Part shown: piece after piece, positions 33,998 to 42,625 of the stretch
Position numbering within the stretch: position 1 is the first letter of the stretch
Layout of the letters: every line of letters starts with the position of its first letter
NCBI RefSeq assembly: GCF_000220505.1
Contig: NZ_AFPJ01000036.1
Location: 1-64,000 of the forward strand
From: Microbulbifer agarilyticus S89
GTDB taxonomy: Bacteria; Pseudomonadota; Gammaproteobacteria; Pseudomonadales; Cellvibrionaceae
Direction: 5' to 3'
DNA: 64,000 nt
The notes under the pieces: model-generated
The model's input: the letters and a program-made list of their open reading frames with translations, nothing else
The model's database searches: none
What the model was told of the DNA's origin: nothing
Position numbers and translations under genes: made by a program

Positions 33998-34645
33998 ATG
34001 TCGAAATTACGGATTTTACTGCTGCCTGCACTGCTACTGAGCGCACAGGTATTCGCCGCATGCCCCGAGGGCAAACAGCAGGCTGATACAACGAGTGCGT
34101 GTCGCAGCGTGTCGGAGCGGTCGGAAATCCCTTACTGGAGTCAGCTCGACAATGAAAATGAGCCCCTGCGGACCTGCTCCCTCACTTCCATGGCGATGAT
34201 TACCGATTTTTTCGGGGTCACCAATCCGCAAAAGTTGGGAATGCGTACCCCGGATTATCTTCACCAGTACTTTGGCGGCGTTCTGCAAACGGTACCCGCT
34301 TTAAGAGATGGTTTTAACCAGCTGGCGGAGGAAATGGGTAGCCCGGTGCGAAATCATGGCCGGGAGAATGGCACTATTGATGAGTTGCGCAGCCTGGCGT
34401 CCCGAGGGATTCCCACGATCATTCACGGCTGGTTTACCGCGTCCGGCCATATTGTCGTGGTGACCGGCTTCGACGGTGAACATTACACGGTGCATGATCC
34501 ATTTGGTCGCTGGAATCGCGAGAAATGGGGCAGCTATGACACGAGCGTGTCGGGGGAGGGCGTGCGTTATCCGCGGGAAGCCTTTGAATTTGCCATCAAC
34601 GATAACGGCACCGGCGACGATTTGTGGCTGCATGTCTTCAAGTAA
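33998..34645 (+). CDS. Exported C39-like papain-fold hydrolase
   Basis: 215 residues with a signal peptide ending AQVFAA. A Peptidase_C39-like domain is suggested by Cys (LRTCSLTSMAM), His (ASGHIVVVTGF) and Asp (TVHDPFGRW) motifs in the right order and spacing. The N-terminal mature part contains two extra Cys residues that may form a disulfide. It is the last gene of the operon (14 bp after the GlcF-like gene) and precedes a strong terminator. A role in cleaving peptidoglycan peptides is plausible from context; it could also bind rather than cut. Confidence 0.78.
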   Translation: MSKLRILLLPALLLSAQVFAACPEGKQQADTTSACRSVSERSEIPYWSQLDNENEPLRTCSLTSMAMITDFFGVTNPQKLGMRTPDYLHQYFGGVLQTVPALRDGFNQLAEEMGSPVRNHGRENGTIDELRSLASRGIPTIIHGWFTASGHIVVVTGFDGEHYTVHDPFGRWNREKWGSYDTSVSGEGVRYPREAFEFAINDNGTGDDLWLHVFK

Positions 34646-34660
34646 GCAGCCTTCGCTAGA

Positions 34661-34694
34661 AAAAAAAACCGGGGTATCACCCCGGTTTTTTTTT
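34661..34694. terminator. Bidirectional intrinsic terminator
   Basis: Poly-A, ACCGGGG-TATCA-CCCCGGT, poly-T hairpin between the convergent C39-like and murQ genes. Confidence 0.93.
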
Positions 34695-34726
34695 GCCTAT
34701 TACGCAGTGCAACGTGAGGTTCGTAC

Positions 34727-35701
34727 TCAGGCAGGTGTACGAATGCGTTCCTTCGCGACCGCGCTGCGGGCCGCTGTGCCGCCTTGTTTCGCCAGCTGCA
34801 GTGCTGTGCGTAGGAAGCCGTTTGCCTGATCCAGCGCTGCCTCAGATTCTTTCCGGTCCAGTCCGCTCAAAATAATCATGATGGCGAGTTTTGCATTGTG
34901 TTCGCAGCTGCGGAGTACGCGATCGGCCTCTTCCAGTTCGACACCGGTGGCTTCCATAACAATACGTCGCGTGCGGCTAACGAGTTTTTCGTTGGTCGCT
35001 TTGACATCAACCATCAAGTTATAAAAACTTTTACCAATACGAATCATGCTGGCAGTGGTGAGCATGTTAAGCACAAGTTTTTGCGCCGTGCCCGCTTTCA
35101 TCCGTGTAGATCCGGTTAGGATCTCGGGGCCCACTTCCGGCAGTATGGCGATATCCGCTTCTGCGGCAATGGCTGCGGTTTTATTGCAGGACAGTGCGAC
35201 GGTGGTACAGCCCATTGCGCGCGCATGGCGCAGCCCGCCGATAACATAGGGGGTGCGGCCGCTCGCGGCGATGCCGACGACAACGTCGTCCTTGCACAGA
35301 TTGATCTTGTCCAGATCCTCGCCCGCAAGAGTAAAGCTGTCCTCCGCGCCTTCCTGTGCGCGGTATACGGCTTCCTCACCGCCAGCAATCAGTGCCACTA
35401 CCATATCTTCTTCGACGCCATAGGTAGGCGGGCATTCCACGGCATCGAGAATACCCAGGCGACCGCTGGTACCTGCACCCATATAGATCAGTCGGGCACC
35501 GGATTTAAACGCTTCTGCAATGGCATCCACCGCACGTGCGATTTGTGGTATTTCACGATGAACGGCCTCGGGCACTTCGCGGTCGGCATTATTAATTTTT
35601 TCGAGAATCTTCTCGCTGGAGAGCAGGTCAATATCCAGTGTATCTGGGTTGCGCGCTTCGCTGGTCAGCGTTGCCAGTTCATTAAGCAATTGTGCATTCA
35701 T
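34727..35701 (-). CDS. murQ: N-acetylmuramic acid 6-phosphate etherase
   Basis: 324-residue SIS-domain lyase that cleaves the D-lactyl ether of MurNAc-6-phosphate, giving GlcNAc-6-phosphate and D-lactate in the cytoplasm. Diagnostic motifs are [13 protein letters not shown] (phosphosugar loop), ASGRTPYV and [18 protein letters not shown] (GckR/MurQ signature). It is the third gene of a leftward operon with a Na+ symporter and a BadF-type kinase, which gives a compact uptake, phosphorylation and cleavage module. No AnmK is present, so MurNAc is probably handled in the non-anhydro form. Confidence 0.96.
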   Translation of the reverse strand: MNAQLLNELATLTSEARNPDTLDIDLLSSEKILEKINNADREVPEAVHREIPQIARAVDAIAEAFKSGARLIYMGAGTSGRLGILDAVECPPTYGVEEDMVVALIAGGEEAVYRAQEGAEDSFTLAGEDLDKINLCKDDVVVGIAASGRTPYVIGGLRHARAMGCTTVALSCNKTAAIAAEADIAILPEVGPEILTGSTRMKAGTAQKLVLNMLTTASMIRIGKSFYNLMVDVKATNEKLVSRTRRIVMEATGVELEEADRVLRSCEHNAKLAIMIILSGLDRKESEAALDQANGFLRTALQLAKQGGTAARSAVAKERIRTPA

Positions 35702-35749
35702 GGCTTAGTTGGACTCCAATGTCGTCGCCAATGTTCAGAAGCCGCTCAT

Positions 35750-36658
35750 TTATGAGTCGTGCTGTATCGTGTTTGTCTTGTTGCTCGCGGCGGTGTGCTC
35801 CCTATCCTGGCGAGCAAGTATGCAGGCACCGTCCAGCGCCGTTCCCAGCGCGGGTATCTGCCGCGCCTGATGTGCAGAATGCAAATAGGGACCTAACTTA
35901 TCTGCCAAGCCCCCAAGCAGTGCCAGCGGGAGTGTGTCGCCATCGCTGGCCGCCTCAATCAGGCGGTCTACTTCGGCGGCGGTTTTACGGACGATTTCAC
36001 CTGCCAATGCGCAGTGGGGGAGATGCTTGAAAACCGTTGGCGCCAGGGCAGCGTATTCTCGCGAGCCCGCACTTTGCAGCCAGGGCAAGATCTGCGCGCG
36101 CTCCTCACCCACAACCGACATGATCTCTTCACAGACCGGACTTTTTGCACGGCCGTAAATATCCAGCTCCCACAACAAGGCGCGCACCACACTTTTGCCA
36201 ATGGCAGCCCCGCTACCTTCGTCACCCACCGCCAGCCCCCAACCACCAAATTGCCGGGTCTTGCCATCGCGCCCCAGTTGCATGGCGACCGAACCCGTGC
36301 CAATTGCGACCATGACGATTGGTGTCCCTGCGCCTGCGCCCACCAGTGAGGTTCTGGCATCAGAAGTCACCTGCGCGCTGCGGAAGCCCTGCGCCAAAAG
36401 TGCCTGTTGCAGCTTGGCGGCTGAGTTCGGGTTGCCTGCCCCGGCAACACCGCAGACGACATGGACTTGATCCGGGGTAATTGGGGTACCTGTCAGTACT
36501 TGTCGGCTGATATTGGTGATGTTGTTTATGGCGCCATCAAGGTCTTGGGTTAGCGAACTGGCTCCCGATTTTGCGGTGGCCAGCGCCCCGTTCGCGTCTT
36601 CAAGACGCGCCAGGGTTTTGGTTCCGCCACCATCGATCCCTATAAAGTAGCTGCTCAT
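35750..36658 (-). CDS. BadF/BadG-type sugar kinase, probable MurNAc/GlcNAc kinase
   Basis: 302-residue ASKHA-fold kinase of the BadF/BadG/BcrA/BcrD family, which includes GlcNAc kinases and the MurNAc kinase MurK of clostridia. Phosphate-binding motifs DGGGTKT (9-15), AIGTGS (about 118-123) and GDEGSG (about 144-149) are clear. It overlaps the symporter gene (ATGA) and lies 48 bp before murQ. Since the symporter would deliver unphosphorylated sugar, a kinase making MurNAc-6-phosphate is required for MurQ; this is the obvious candidate. Confidence 0.88.
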   Translation of the reverse strand: MSSYFIGIDGGGTKTLARLEDANGALATAKSGASSLTQDLDGAINNITNISRQVLTGTPITPDQVHVVCGVAGAGNPNSAAKLQQALLAQGFRSAQVTSDARTSLVGAGAGTPIVMVAIGTGSVAMQLGRDGKTRQFGGWGLAVGDEGSGAAIGKSVVRALLWELDIYGRAKSPVCEEIMSVVGEERAQILPWLQSAGSREYAALAPTVFKHLPHCALAGEIVRKTAAEVDRLIEAASDGDTLPLALLGGLADKLGPYLHSAHQARQIPALGTALDGACILARQDREHTAASNKTNTIQHDS

Positions 36659-38265
36659 TTTGAGTGTGCTGCGTTGAGTTCCTTGGTTTCTGTTGCCGAG
36701 GGTTCCGTTTCATCGCCCGCCTGCGCGCTCGCCGCCGCCGGACGGCCGAGATTACACACGGCAAAGGAAACCAGCGTGCCGAGACACAGCTGCCAGGGGA
36801 AAGCAATGATCGGCGGCTCGTCGGTGCCGGTAATCATGGTGATCATCCAGGGCTGCTGCAGCAGGGTGACGGTAAAACCTGCCGCCAGGGCCCAACCAAC
36901 ACTGGCTGCGTTGCCTCGGCCGGTGAACAGTGCGGTGAAAAAGACACCCAGTAGGCCGGAGTAGGCGAAGACCATCACCGAGAGTGCAAAGGTAATCAGT
37001 GGCAAATCACTGATTTGTTGCCAGTAGAAACACAGCACCGCCATCAGGCCAAGCGCGGTGGCAACCAGGGTCATACCCCAGCGCCCGGCGATCACAAAAT
37101 GTTGTGTATCTTTTTCAATGCCCCGTTGCTGGAGTCGATGACGGTAAAGGTCTTCGATCAGCACGCTCGCCATGGAATTAAGGCTGGAGTTCAGGGTTGA
37201 GAGCGCTGCAGCAATCACACCGATCGTTACCAGGCCACGCAGACCCGCGGGCATTTCATGCAGCACATAGTGCATGAATACCGTCACATCTCCGCCGGTG
37301 GGAACAGAAACGGGATCACCGCCCATAAGCGCAGGGTTCTGGTAAAAAATATGCAGCAACAGCCCTATGCCCATGAACACGGCCATCACCGGGATCACCA
37401 TAACTACGGAGAAGAGTACTGCGCGCGCGCCTTCCCGCGGGGTTTTACAGGTGAGCACACGTTGCGTCACGTCCTGATCAAGTCCAAAGGCTGCGATGTT
37501 CAGCAGGACAAAGCCGGTAAGCGTTGCCCATAAGTTAAATGGGTCACTCAGGTCCCAGGTGGTATCGATGAGTGTCAGTTTGGACGGTCCCTCTGCAGGG
37601 GCGCCCAGTGCGGCAATGATCTGGCCGAAGTCCGCCGGGATCTGTGTGATCAGCACGGCCAGCACGGCAAGCGCTGCACTGACATATACCGCACACTGCA
37701 GCACATCGCTCTGGATGACTGAGCGCACGCCGCCGATAAAGGTTTGCAGGAGGCCAGCCGCGGTGAGGAGAACAACCGCAGCAACCACATGGTTTGCGGC
37801 GATATCATTAAACAGAATCATCGAAACGGCGATGGCGGCCATATACAATCTGGCGCCACTGGCGAATACACGCCCCAAAAGATAAATTCCACCGGCGCGG
37901 TGTTTTGCCTTTTCACCAAATCTCGACTGCAAGAGTTCGTATACGGTTGTCACTCGATTGGCGTAGAATTTGGGAATTAAAACGCTTGCCACAATGAACG
38001 CGGCAATGATCGCGCCGACGTTGGTAAACAGATAGGTGAGGTCGCCGCGGTAACCTAAATCGGGACCGCCCAGGAAGGTGGCGGCGGATTGGGTGGTTGC
38101 CAGAGTGGAAATGGCCACCATCCACATGGGCATACTGTTGCGAGCGAGAAAGTAGTCGCGGCTATCTTTTGCGCGATTCTGGCTGAAATACCATGCGGAC
38201 GCGGCCAGGATTGCCAAGTACAGCGCAAATATTCCCCAATCCAAACCGGTAAACTGCAATTCCAT
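36655..38265 (-). CDS. Sodium:solute symporter (SSS family), candidate MurNAc/GlcNAc importer
   Basis: 536-residue inner-membrane symporter with about 13-14 membrane segments and SSS features (STLATTQSAATFLGGPD near the N-terminus; TLNSSLNSMASVLIEDLYR in the middle). SSS members transport sugars, amino acids and organic acids with Na+. Operon position with a sugar kinase and murQ points to MurNAc, possibly also GlcNAc. Using a Na+ symporter instead of the PTS protein MurP explains why a separate kinase is present. Divergent from the MurR-like regulator. Confidence 0.88.
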   Translation of the reverse strand: MELQFTGLDWGIFALYLAILAASAWYFSQNRAKDSRDYFLARNSMPMWMVAISTLATTQSAATFLGGPDLGYRGDLTYLFTNVGAIIAAFIVASVLIPKFYANRVTTVYELLQSRFGEKAKHRAGGIYLLGRVFASGARLYMAAIAVSMILFNDIAANHVVAAVVLLTAAGLLQTFIGGVRSVIQSDVLQCAVYVSAALAVLAVLITQIPADFGQIIAALGAPAEGPSKLTLIDTTWDLSDPFNLWATLTGFVLLNIAAFGLDQDVTQRVLTCKTPREGARAVLFSVVMVIPVMAVFMGIGLLLHIFYQNPALMGGDPVSVPTGGDVTVFMHYVLHEMPAGLRGLVTIGVIAAALSTLNSSLNSMASVLIEDLYRHRLQQRGIEKDTQHFVIAGRWGMTLVATALGLMAVLCFYWQQISDLPLITFALSVMVFAYSGLLGVFFTALFTGRGNAASVGWALAAGFTVTLLQQPWMITMITGTDEPPIIAFPWQLCLGTLVSFAVCNLGRPAAASAQAGDETEPSATETKELNAAHSK

Positions 38266-38343
38266 CGAATGTCACTCGCTTGAAAATAAATGGCCTTCGT
38301 AAACCCGAGACCAATTTTTTATTCCTGATTTTGGGTGTAATTG

Positions 38344-38356
38344 GTATCATTTATTC
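38344..38356. promoter_or_regulatory. Candidate RpiR-type operator (11/13)
   Basis: GTATCATTTATTC matches GAATAATTTATTC at 11 of 13 positions, in the divergent promoter between the symporter operon and the MurR-like regulator gene. Confidence 0.42.
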
Positions 38357-38496
38357 TTGCTTTACGCAAAGTATTTTCCATCGGCGCTACCGATAAGCTC
38401 CCTATTTTCGGGGGCTGGCGAGGTGTTTTACGGGCCGTGCGGGGATTGTGAATACGCTTGCGAAAACTTCCTGCAGCAATAGGGTCCGAACAGCTA

Positions 38497-39348
38497 ATGA
38501 GCACTTTGGTTAAAATTCGCGCCATGCGCGACACGATGTCCAATCACGAGCAGCGTATCGCGGATTTTGTGTTGGAAAACGTAGACGCTGTACGCGCGCA
38601 GTCCTCCAAGGCATTGGCCGAGCAGGTCGGCGTTTCCCAATCCAGTGTGGTGAAGTTCAGCCAGAAGCTGGGCTACAAAGGTTATTCCGACCTGAAGTTG
38701 TCCCTGACAGAATCCGTTGCGCGCTCTGCGATGTTGCCGAAAGCGATTCATGGGGATATTGCAGCGGATGACGATCTCGCGACAGTCGCGCAAAAACTGA
38801 TCGCGCGAAAAAACCTGGCCCTGAATGAAACGCTGATGGCAAATTCAGAAAAGGTTTTGCTGCAGTCAGCCGAGACACTGCTCAGTGCCAAGCGCATTTT
38901 GCTGTTTGGTGTGGGGGCTTCTTCGCTGGTCGCAAGAGATGTGGCTTACAAGCTCATGAAGCTGGGCAAGTCGGTTCTGGTCGAGAACGATACCCACGTG
39001 CAGGTTGCCAACGCCGCGACACTGGGTGAGGGGGATGTGGTATTCGCAATCTCAGAGTCTGGCGTAACCCAGGATGTGATTCGTGTTGCCCAGGCTGCCG
39101 CGTCGCAGGGCGCGCAAGTTATCTCATTGACCCGCTTTGCCCGGAACCCCCTGACCGAGCTGGCGACGCACAGCCTGTTCTGTGTAGCCAATGAGTCAGA
39201 AGCGCGCAGCTCTTCTATTCTGGCGCGTACCGCTCAATTTATGATCACAGATTTGCTGTTTATTTTGATCTCCCAGCGCGATGAAAAAGCGAATGAGCTG
39301 TTTGAGCGCAGTCGACAAGCGGTTGAAGTGTTACGCCGTGATTCCTAA
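38497..39348 (+). CDS. murR: MurR-like RpiR-family regulator 2
   Basis: 283 residues from the ATG that aligns with the paralogue at 17,922 (MSTLVKIRAMRD). HTH domain (1-80; VGVSQSSVVKFSQKLGYKGY) and an intact SIS domain with GVGASS and AISESGVTQD loops suited to a sugar phosphate. It is divergent from symporter-kinase-murQ, like E. coli murR from murQP, so MurNAc-6-phosphate is the likely effector. Its HTH is nearly identical to that of regulator 1, so both may read the same DNA motif. Symbol assigned by synteny and family, not by experiment. Confidence 0.85.
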   Translation: MSTLVKIRAMRDTMSNHEQRIADFVLENVDAVRAQSSKALAEQVGVSQSSVVKFSQKLGYKGYSDLKLSLTESVARSAMLPKAIHGDIAADDDLATVAQKLIARKNLALNETLMANSEKVLLQSAETLLSAKRILLFGVGASSLVARDVAYKLMKLGKSVLVENDTHVQVANAATLGEGDVVFAISESGVTQDVIRVAQAAASQGAQVISLTRFARNPLTELATHSLFCVANESEARSSSILARTAQFMITDLLFILISQRDEKANELFERSRQAVEVLRRDS

Positions 39349-39416
39349 CGTCCTTTGACGCTGAATTCGGGCCTGTAATAAAAAATGCCTGATCTGGGGT
39401 TGAATTAACAAATAAG

Positions 39417-39429
39417 GAATAATATATTC
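39417..39429. promoter_or_regulatory. Candidate RpiR-type operator (12/13)
   Basis: GAATAATATATTC, one mismatch from the consensus. It lies downstream of the murR-like gene rather than before a protein gene. Confidence 0.4.
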
Positions 39430-39583
39430 TTGTTTCTCGTGCGGTTGTGGAATTATTGTTTTTGATAGCGACAGTACCTATGACCTCGCGGGCTTTGACG
39501 CTGGCTCAGTAAGTGAGAATTTACCGTTCCGGTGTCATTCACCTTGTACTTCCAATTCTGATTTCCTCTTTGTTGAATTGGCT

Positions 39584-39611
39584 TTGGAGCCCTGCAGGGC
39601 TCCAATTTTTT
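39584..39611 (+). terminator. Intrinsic terminator
   Basis: Perfect 22-bp palindrome with core GGAGCCCTGCAGGGCTCC followed by six Ts; active in the rightward direction only. Confidence 0.88.
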
Positions 39612-39680
39612 CTCACCTCTTCCTTTAGTTCACCCCTCCCTCTTTAGTTCAGTCGCGCCTGTATTCCATGGGGTGTGGCG

Positions 39681-41063
39681 TCAGCCAGCACTTATTCGAT
39701 AACAGGGTCTGTACTCTGAGCCCGGGAGTTTCATGCGCTGCTGCTTCACAAAGGAATCCAGCAACTTGTCCATACTCTTCATCAGCGATGGATCACCGCG
39801 GAGTTCGTAGGGACCGTGCTTTTCTACGTGCCGGATGCCCTCATCCTTCACGTTGCCGGAAACGATACCGGAGAAGGCGCGGCGCAGGTTGGCAGCGAGC
39901 AAGTAAGGTTGTTGGTGGTTGTGCAGGGCCAGGTCACGCATATTTTCGTGGGTTGCGGTAAATGGCCGCTGGAACTCCGTGGATATCTTTAGCTGCCAGT
40001 TGTAGTAGTAGGCATCGCCCGTTTCCTTGCGGAATTGGCGTACCTTTAAAATCCCCGCAGACATCTGCCGTGCAACTTCCTGAGGGTCATCAATGATGAT
40101 CTGATAGCGCGCGCGTGCTTCTTCGCCAAGGGTGTCGCCGATGAACTGGTCGATCTGAAAGAAATACTCTTCCGCACTGGCGGGGCCGGTAAATATGAGC
40201 GGAAACGGCTGATCCTTGTTTTCTTCGTGCAACAAAATGCCGAGCAGGTAGAGAATTTCTTCTGCGGTGCCAGCGCCGCCGGGGAACACAACGATGCCGT
40301 GCCCGGTGCGCACAAACGCCTCCAGCCTTTTTTCAATATCCGGCATGATCACCAGCTGATTCACGATCGGGTTTGGCGCCTCGGCAGCGATGATCCCCGG
40401 CTCGGTAATACCGAGATATTGCCCATCGCGATCCCGCTGCTTGGCGTGGCCGATGGTGGCGCCTTTCATTGGGCCTTTCATTGCGCCCGGGCCGCAGCCA
40501 GTGCAGATATCCAGGCTGCGCAAGGCAAGCTCATAGCCCACTTTCTTGGTGTAATCGTATTCCTCGCGCGAGATGGAATGCCCACCCCAGCACACTACTA
40601 GGCGCGGTGCCCGGGTGCGGTCGAAGGTACCGGCATTCCTGAGGATATGGAAAACTGCATCCGTTACCCCTTGCGCCGATACCAGGTCGTAGCGAGGGTC
40701 CCCGGTAATTTCACTGCGAACGTAGATGATGTCCCGCAGGACGGCAAACAGATGCTCTGCGATGCCCTGGATCATGCGGCCATCGACAAACGCGCTCGCG
40801 GGCGCGTTGCACACTTTGAGTTTGACCGAGCGCTCTGTCGGGATGACGGAAATATTGAAGTCGGCGTATTGCTCGAGGAGTTCCTTGCCGTCGTCTTGGT
40901 AGTTGCCGCAGTTCAGGACGGCGAGGGCGCAGTTGCGAAAAATTGTATTTTCGGGCCCGCGACTGGTATCAGTGAGTTTATGGATTTCGTATTTGGAGAG
41001 GATATCGAACTGGCCCGTGGGCGATACGCGCGCGTCTACAAGATCGATAAGTTCAGTGGTCAT
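39681..41063 (-). CDS. ppnN: Pyrimidine/purine nucleotide 5'-monophosphate nucleosidase
   Basis: 460-residue YgdH/PpnN protein with a central LOG-type Rossmann domain: WGGHSISREEY, GCGPGAMKGPMKG and VVFPGGAGTAEE (PGGxGTxxE, the nucleotide/ribose-binding motif). N-terminal and C-terminal extensions are those of the gammaproteobacterial PpnN, longer than simple LOG proteins. It cleaves nucleotide monophosphates to base and ribose-5-phosphate and is controlled by (p)ppGpp in E. coli. It marks the start of the core-genome region. Confidence 0.94.
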   Translation of the reverse strand: MTTELIDLVDARVSPTGQFDILSKYEIHKLTDTSRGPENTIFRNCALAVLNCGNYQDDGKELLEQYADFNISVIPTERSVKLKVCNAPASAFVDGRMIQGIAEHLFAVLRDIIYVRSEITGDPRYDLVSAQGVTDAVFHILRNAGTFDRTRAPRLVVCWGGHSISREEYDYTKKVGYELALRSLDICTGCGPGAMKGPMKGATIGHAKQRDRDGQYLGITEPGIIAAEAPNPIVNQLVIMPDIEKRLEAFVRTGHGIVVFPGGAGTAEEILYLLGILLHEENKDQPFPLIFTGPASAEEYFFQIDQFIGDTLGEEARARYQIIIDDPQEVARQMSAGILKVRQFRKETGDAYYYNWQLKISTEFQRPFTATHENMRDLALHNHQQPYLLAANLRRAFSGIVSGNVKDEGIRHVEKHGPYELRGDPSLMKSMDKLLDSFVKQQRMKLPGSEYRPCYRISAG

Positions 41064-41221
41064 ACAGCCCCCTGTAATACTCGTTATTCAGTAACCGTTT
41101 TACTCAATGCCGGGTGCGCCGGATTACTTTCCGTGGGTGGCGCCACGCGACAGAGGTTTTATTGGCCGGTGTCTGAATAAGGATAGCTGACGGGGGAGTC
41201 GGGTTGAATTTTCACATGGGG

Positions 41222-41259
41222 AAAAGAAAAAGCCCCGAACTCTTTCGAGTTCAGGGCTT
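41222..41259 (-). terminator. Terminator after tRNA-Arg
   Basis: On the minus strand AAGCCC-T-GAACTC-GAAA-GAGTTC-G-GGGCTT then TTTCTTTTC: a stable hairpin with one mismatch and a T-rich tail just after the tRNA. Confidence 0.88.
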
Positions 41260-41265
41260 CTTGTA

Positions 41266-41342
41266 TGGCGCGCTCGGGAGGATTCGAACCTCCGACCGCC
41301 TGGTTCGTAGCCAGGTACTCTATCCAGCTGAGCTACGAGCGC
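41266..41342 (-). tRNA. tRNA-Arg (anticodon ACG)
   Basis: The minus strand folds as a 77-nt cloverleaf: acceptor GCGCTCG/CGAGCGC, D-arm GCTCAGCTGGATAGAGC, anticodon stem CCTGG/CCAGG with loop CTACGAA (anticodon ACG), T-arm GGAGGTTCGAATCCTCC, discriminator G and encoded CCA. Confidence 0.96.
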
Positions 41343-41581
41343 GTCGTTGTGGTTGCGAACTATAGTGACTTGCCTTGGCTTCGTCAACATTTTTTTTTAA
41401 AAGATTTTTTTAAAAACTCTTTTAAAATCCGCAAGTTACCGAGCTTTGGCTGTTGGCCGAAACCTTCGCTTCAGCTCGATAGGGCGCGCATTCTGCCGCG
41501 CCTGTTCCCCCAATGCAAGCAGTTTTTTCACTTTTCTTGCGGGGCGGGAAATGTGGCCTTTGGTGGGCCAGCTTGCGGGGC

Positions 41582-42625
41582 TCAGGCGGCGTTTTCTTCC
41601 CGTATGGATGTGGGCGAGGGGGCCTGTGTACCCCGGTGCACGGCAAACGCCTGCTCAATAATGTCGTGGTCCCGGTGTCGCTTGATCTGTTCGAAGAAGC
41701 TTTGCGCTTCCGGGAAGCTGAGTTTCAGGTACGCCAGCCACTGCTTGACCCGGTTACCCAGGTATTTGGCCGGGTAGAGATCTTTGGTGGTGATGTAGTA
41801 CTCGTGGAGTATCCCAACCACCTGGGTCCACGGCATGGGCGAGACCTCTTGCCCCGCGCACAGGGCACGAATCTGCAGGCCAATATCCGGGCGCGCCAAC
41901 AGGCTGCGACCAAACATATAGGCATCGCACTGGGTAACTTCACGGCAGCGCTGGAAGTCTTGCAGTGTCCACAGGTCACCATTGGCGATCACCCGGATAC
42001 CCAATTGTTGGCGGATCTCACCGATGTATTCCCAGTACGCGGGCGGGCGGTAGCCATCGACCTTGGAGCGCGCGTGCACGGCCAGTTCAGAGGCGCCACC
42101 GGCCTCCGCGGCTCTGGCGTTATCCATGTAGCTACTGCGGTCGTTAAACCCGAGACGAATTTTTGCTGTCACCGGTATTTCATCGGGCACTGCTCTGCGC
42201 ACCGCCGCCACAATTCCCTCGACCCGCGCGGGAGACTGCAGCAGGCATGCGCCGCCGTCGCTGTTATTCACCTGTTTCGCGGGGCAACCAAAATTCAGGT
42301 CAATCGCTTTCGCGCCGGCTTCTACTGCGCGCGCTGCGTTGTACCCCATCGCCTGGGGGTTGCCTCCCAAAAGCTGCAGGCGCACTGGAATACCGGAAGG
42401 GGTTTGCGCGCCCTGGTCGAGCTCCGGGCAAAGGCGGGTAAAGACCCGCTTGGGGAGCTTGGTTTGGGTAACGCGTACGAACTCTGTGACACAAACATCG
42501 ACCCCGCCAATCTTGGACAGCAGTGCGCGCACGTGGTGGTCAATCACACCTTCCATCGGGGCCTGGTAGATGAGCGGAACCGGGATCGAAGATGCAGCTG
42601 GCTTGGCGTCGGGTTTTGTGGTCAT
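41582..42625 (-). CDS. dusC: tRNA-dihydrouridine(16) synthase
   Basis: 347-residue FMN-dependent tRNA-dihydrouridine synthase. The N-terminal APMEGVIDHHVRALLSKIGG and TEFVRVT match the DusC subgroup; the DUS signature NFGCPAKQVNNSDGGACLL with the catalytic Cys is clear, and RVIANGDLW follows. It reduces U16 in tRNA. It carries a 20-residue N-terminal extension compared with E. coli DusC. Single gene, upstream of a tRNA gene on the same strand. Confidence 0.93.
   Translation of the reverse strand: MTTKPDAKPAASSIPVPLIYQAPMEGVIDHHVRALLSKIGGVDVCVTEFVRVTQTKLPKRVFTRLCPELDQGAQTPSGIPVRLQLLGGNPQAMGYNAARAVEAGAKAIDLNFGCPAKQVNNSDGGACLLQSPARVEGIVAAVRRAVPDEIPVTAKIRLGFNDRSSYMDNARAAEAGGASELAVHARSKVDGYRPPAYWEYIGEIRQQLGIRVIANGDLWTLQDFQRCREVTQCDAYMFGRSLLARPDIGLQIRALCAGQEVSPMPWTQVVGILHEYYITTKDLYPAKYLGNRVKQWLAYLKLSFPEAQSFFEQIKRHRDHDIIEQAFAVHRGTQAPSPTSIREENAA

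Larger units (their letters stand above)
39349..39680 (+). ncRNA. Intergenic region; possible small RNA about 39,430-39,611
   Basis: No protein gene is supportable. A strong operator-like motif (39,417-39,429) is followed about 155 bp later by a perfect 22-bp terminator palindrome with a T-run. This arrangement would fit a short regulated RNA, but the terminator may simply end the murR-like transcript. I could not define a convincing promoter. Confidence 0.25.

Noticed and set aside
39525-39542. Second NagR-like operator
   Set aside because: Only the right half (CCGGTGTCATT) matches; the left half does not form the palindrome.
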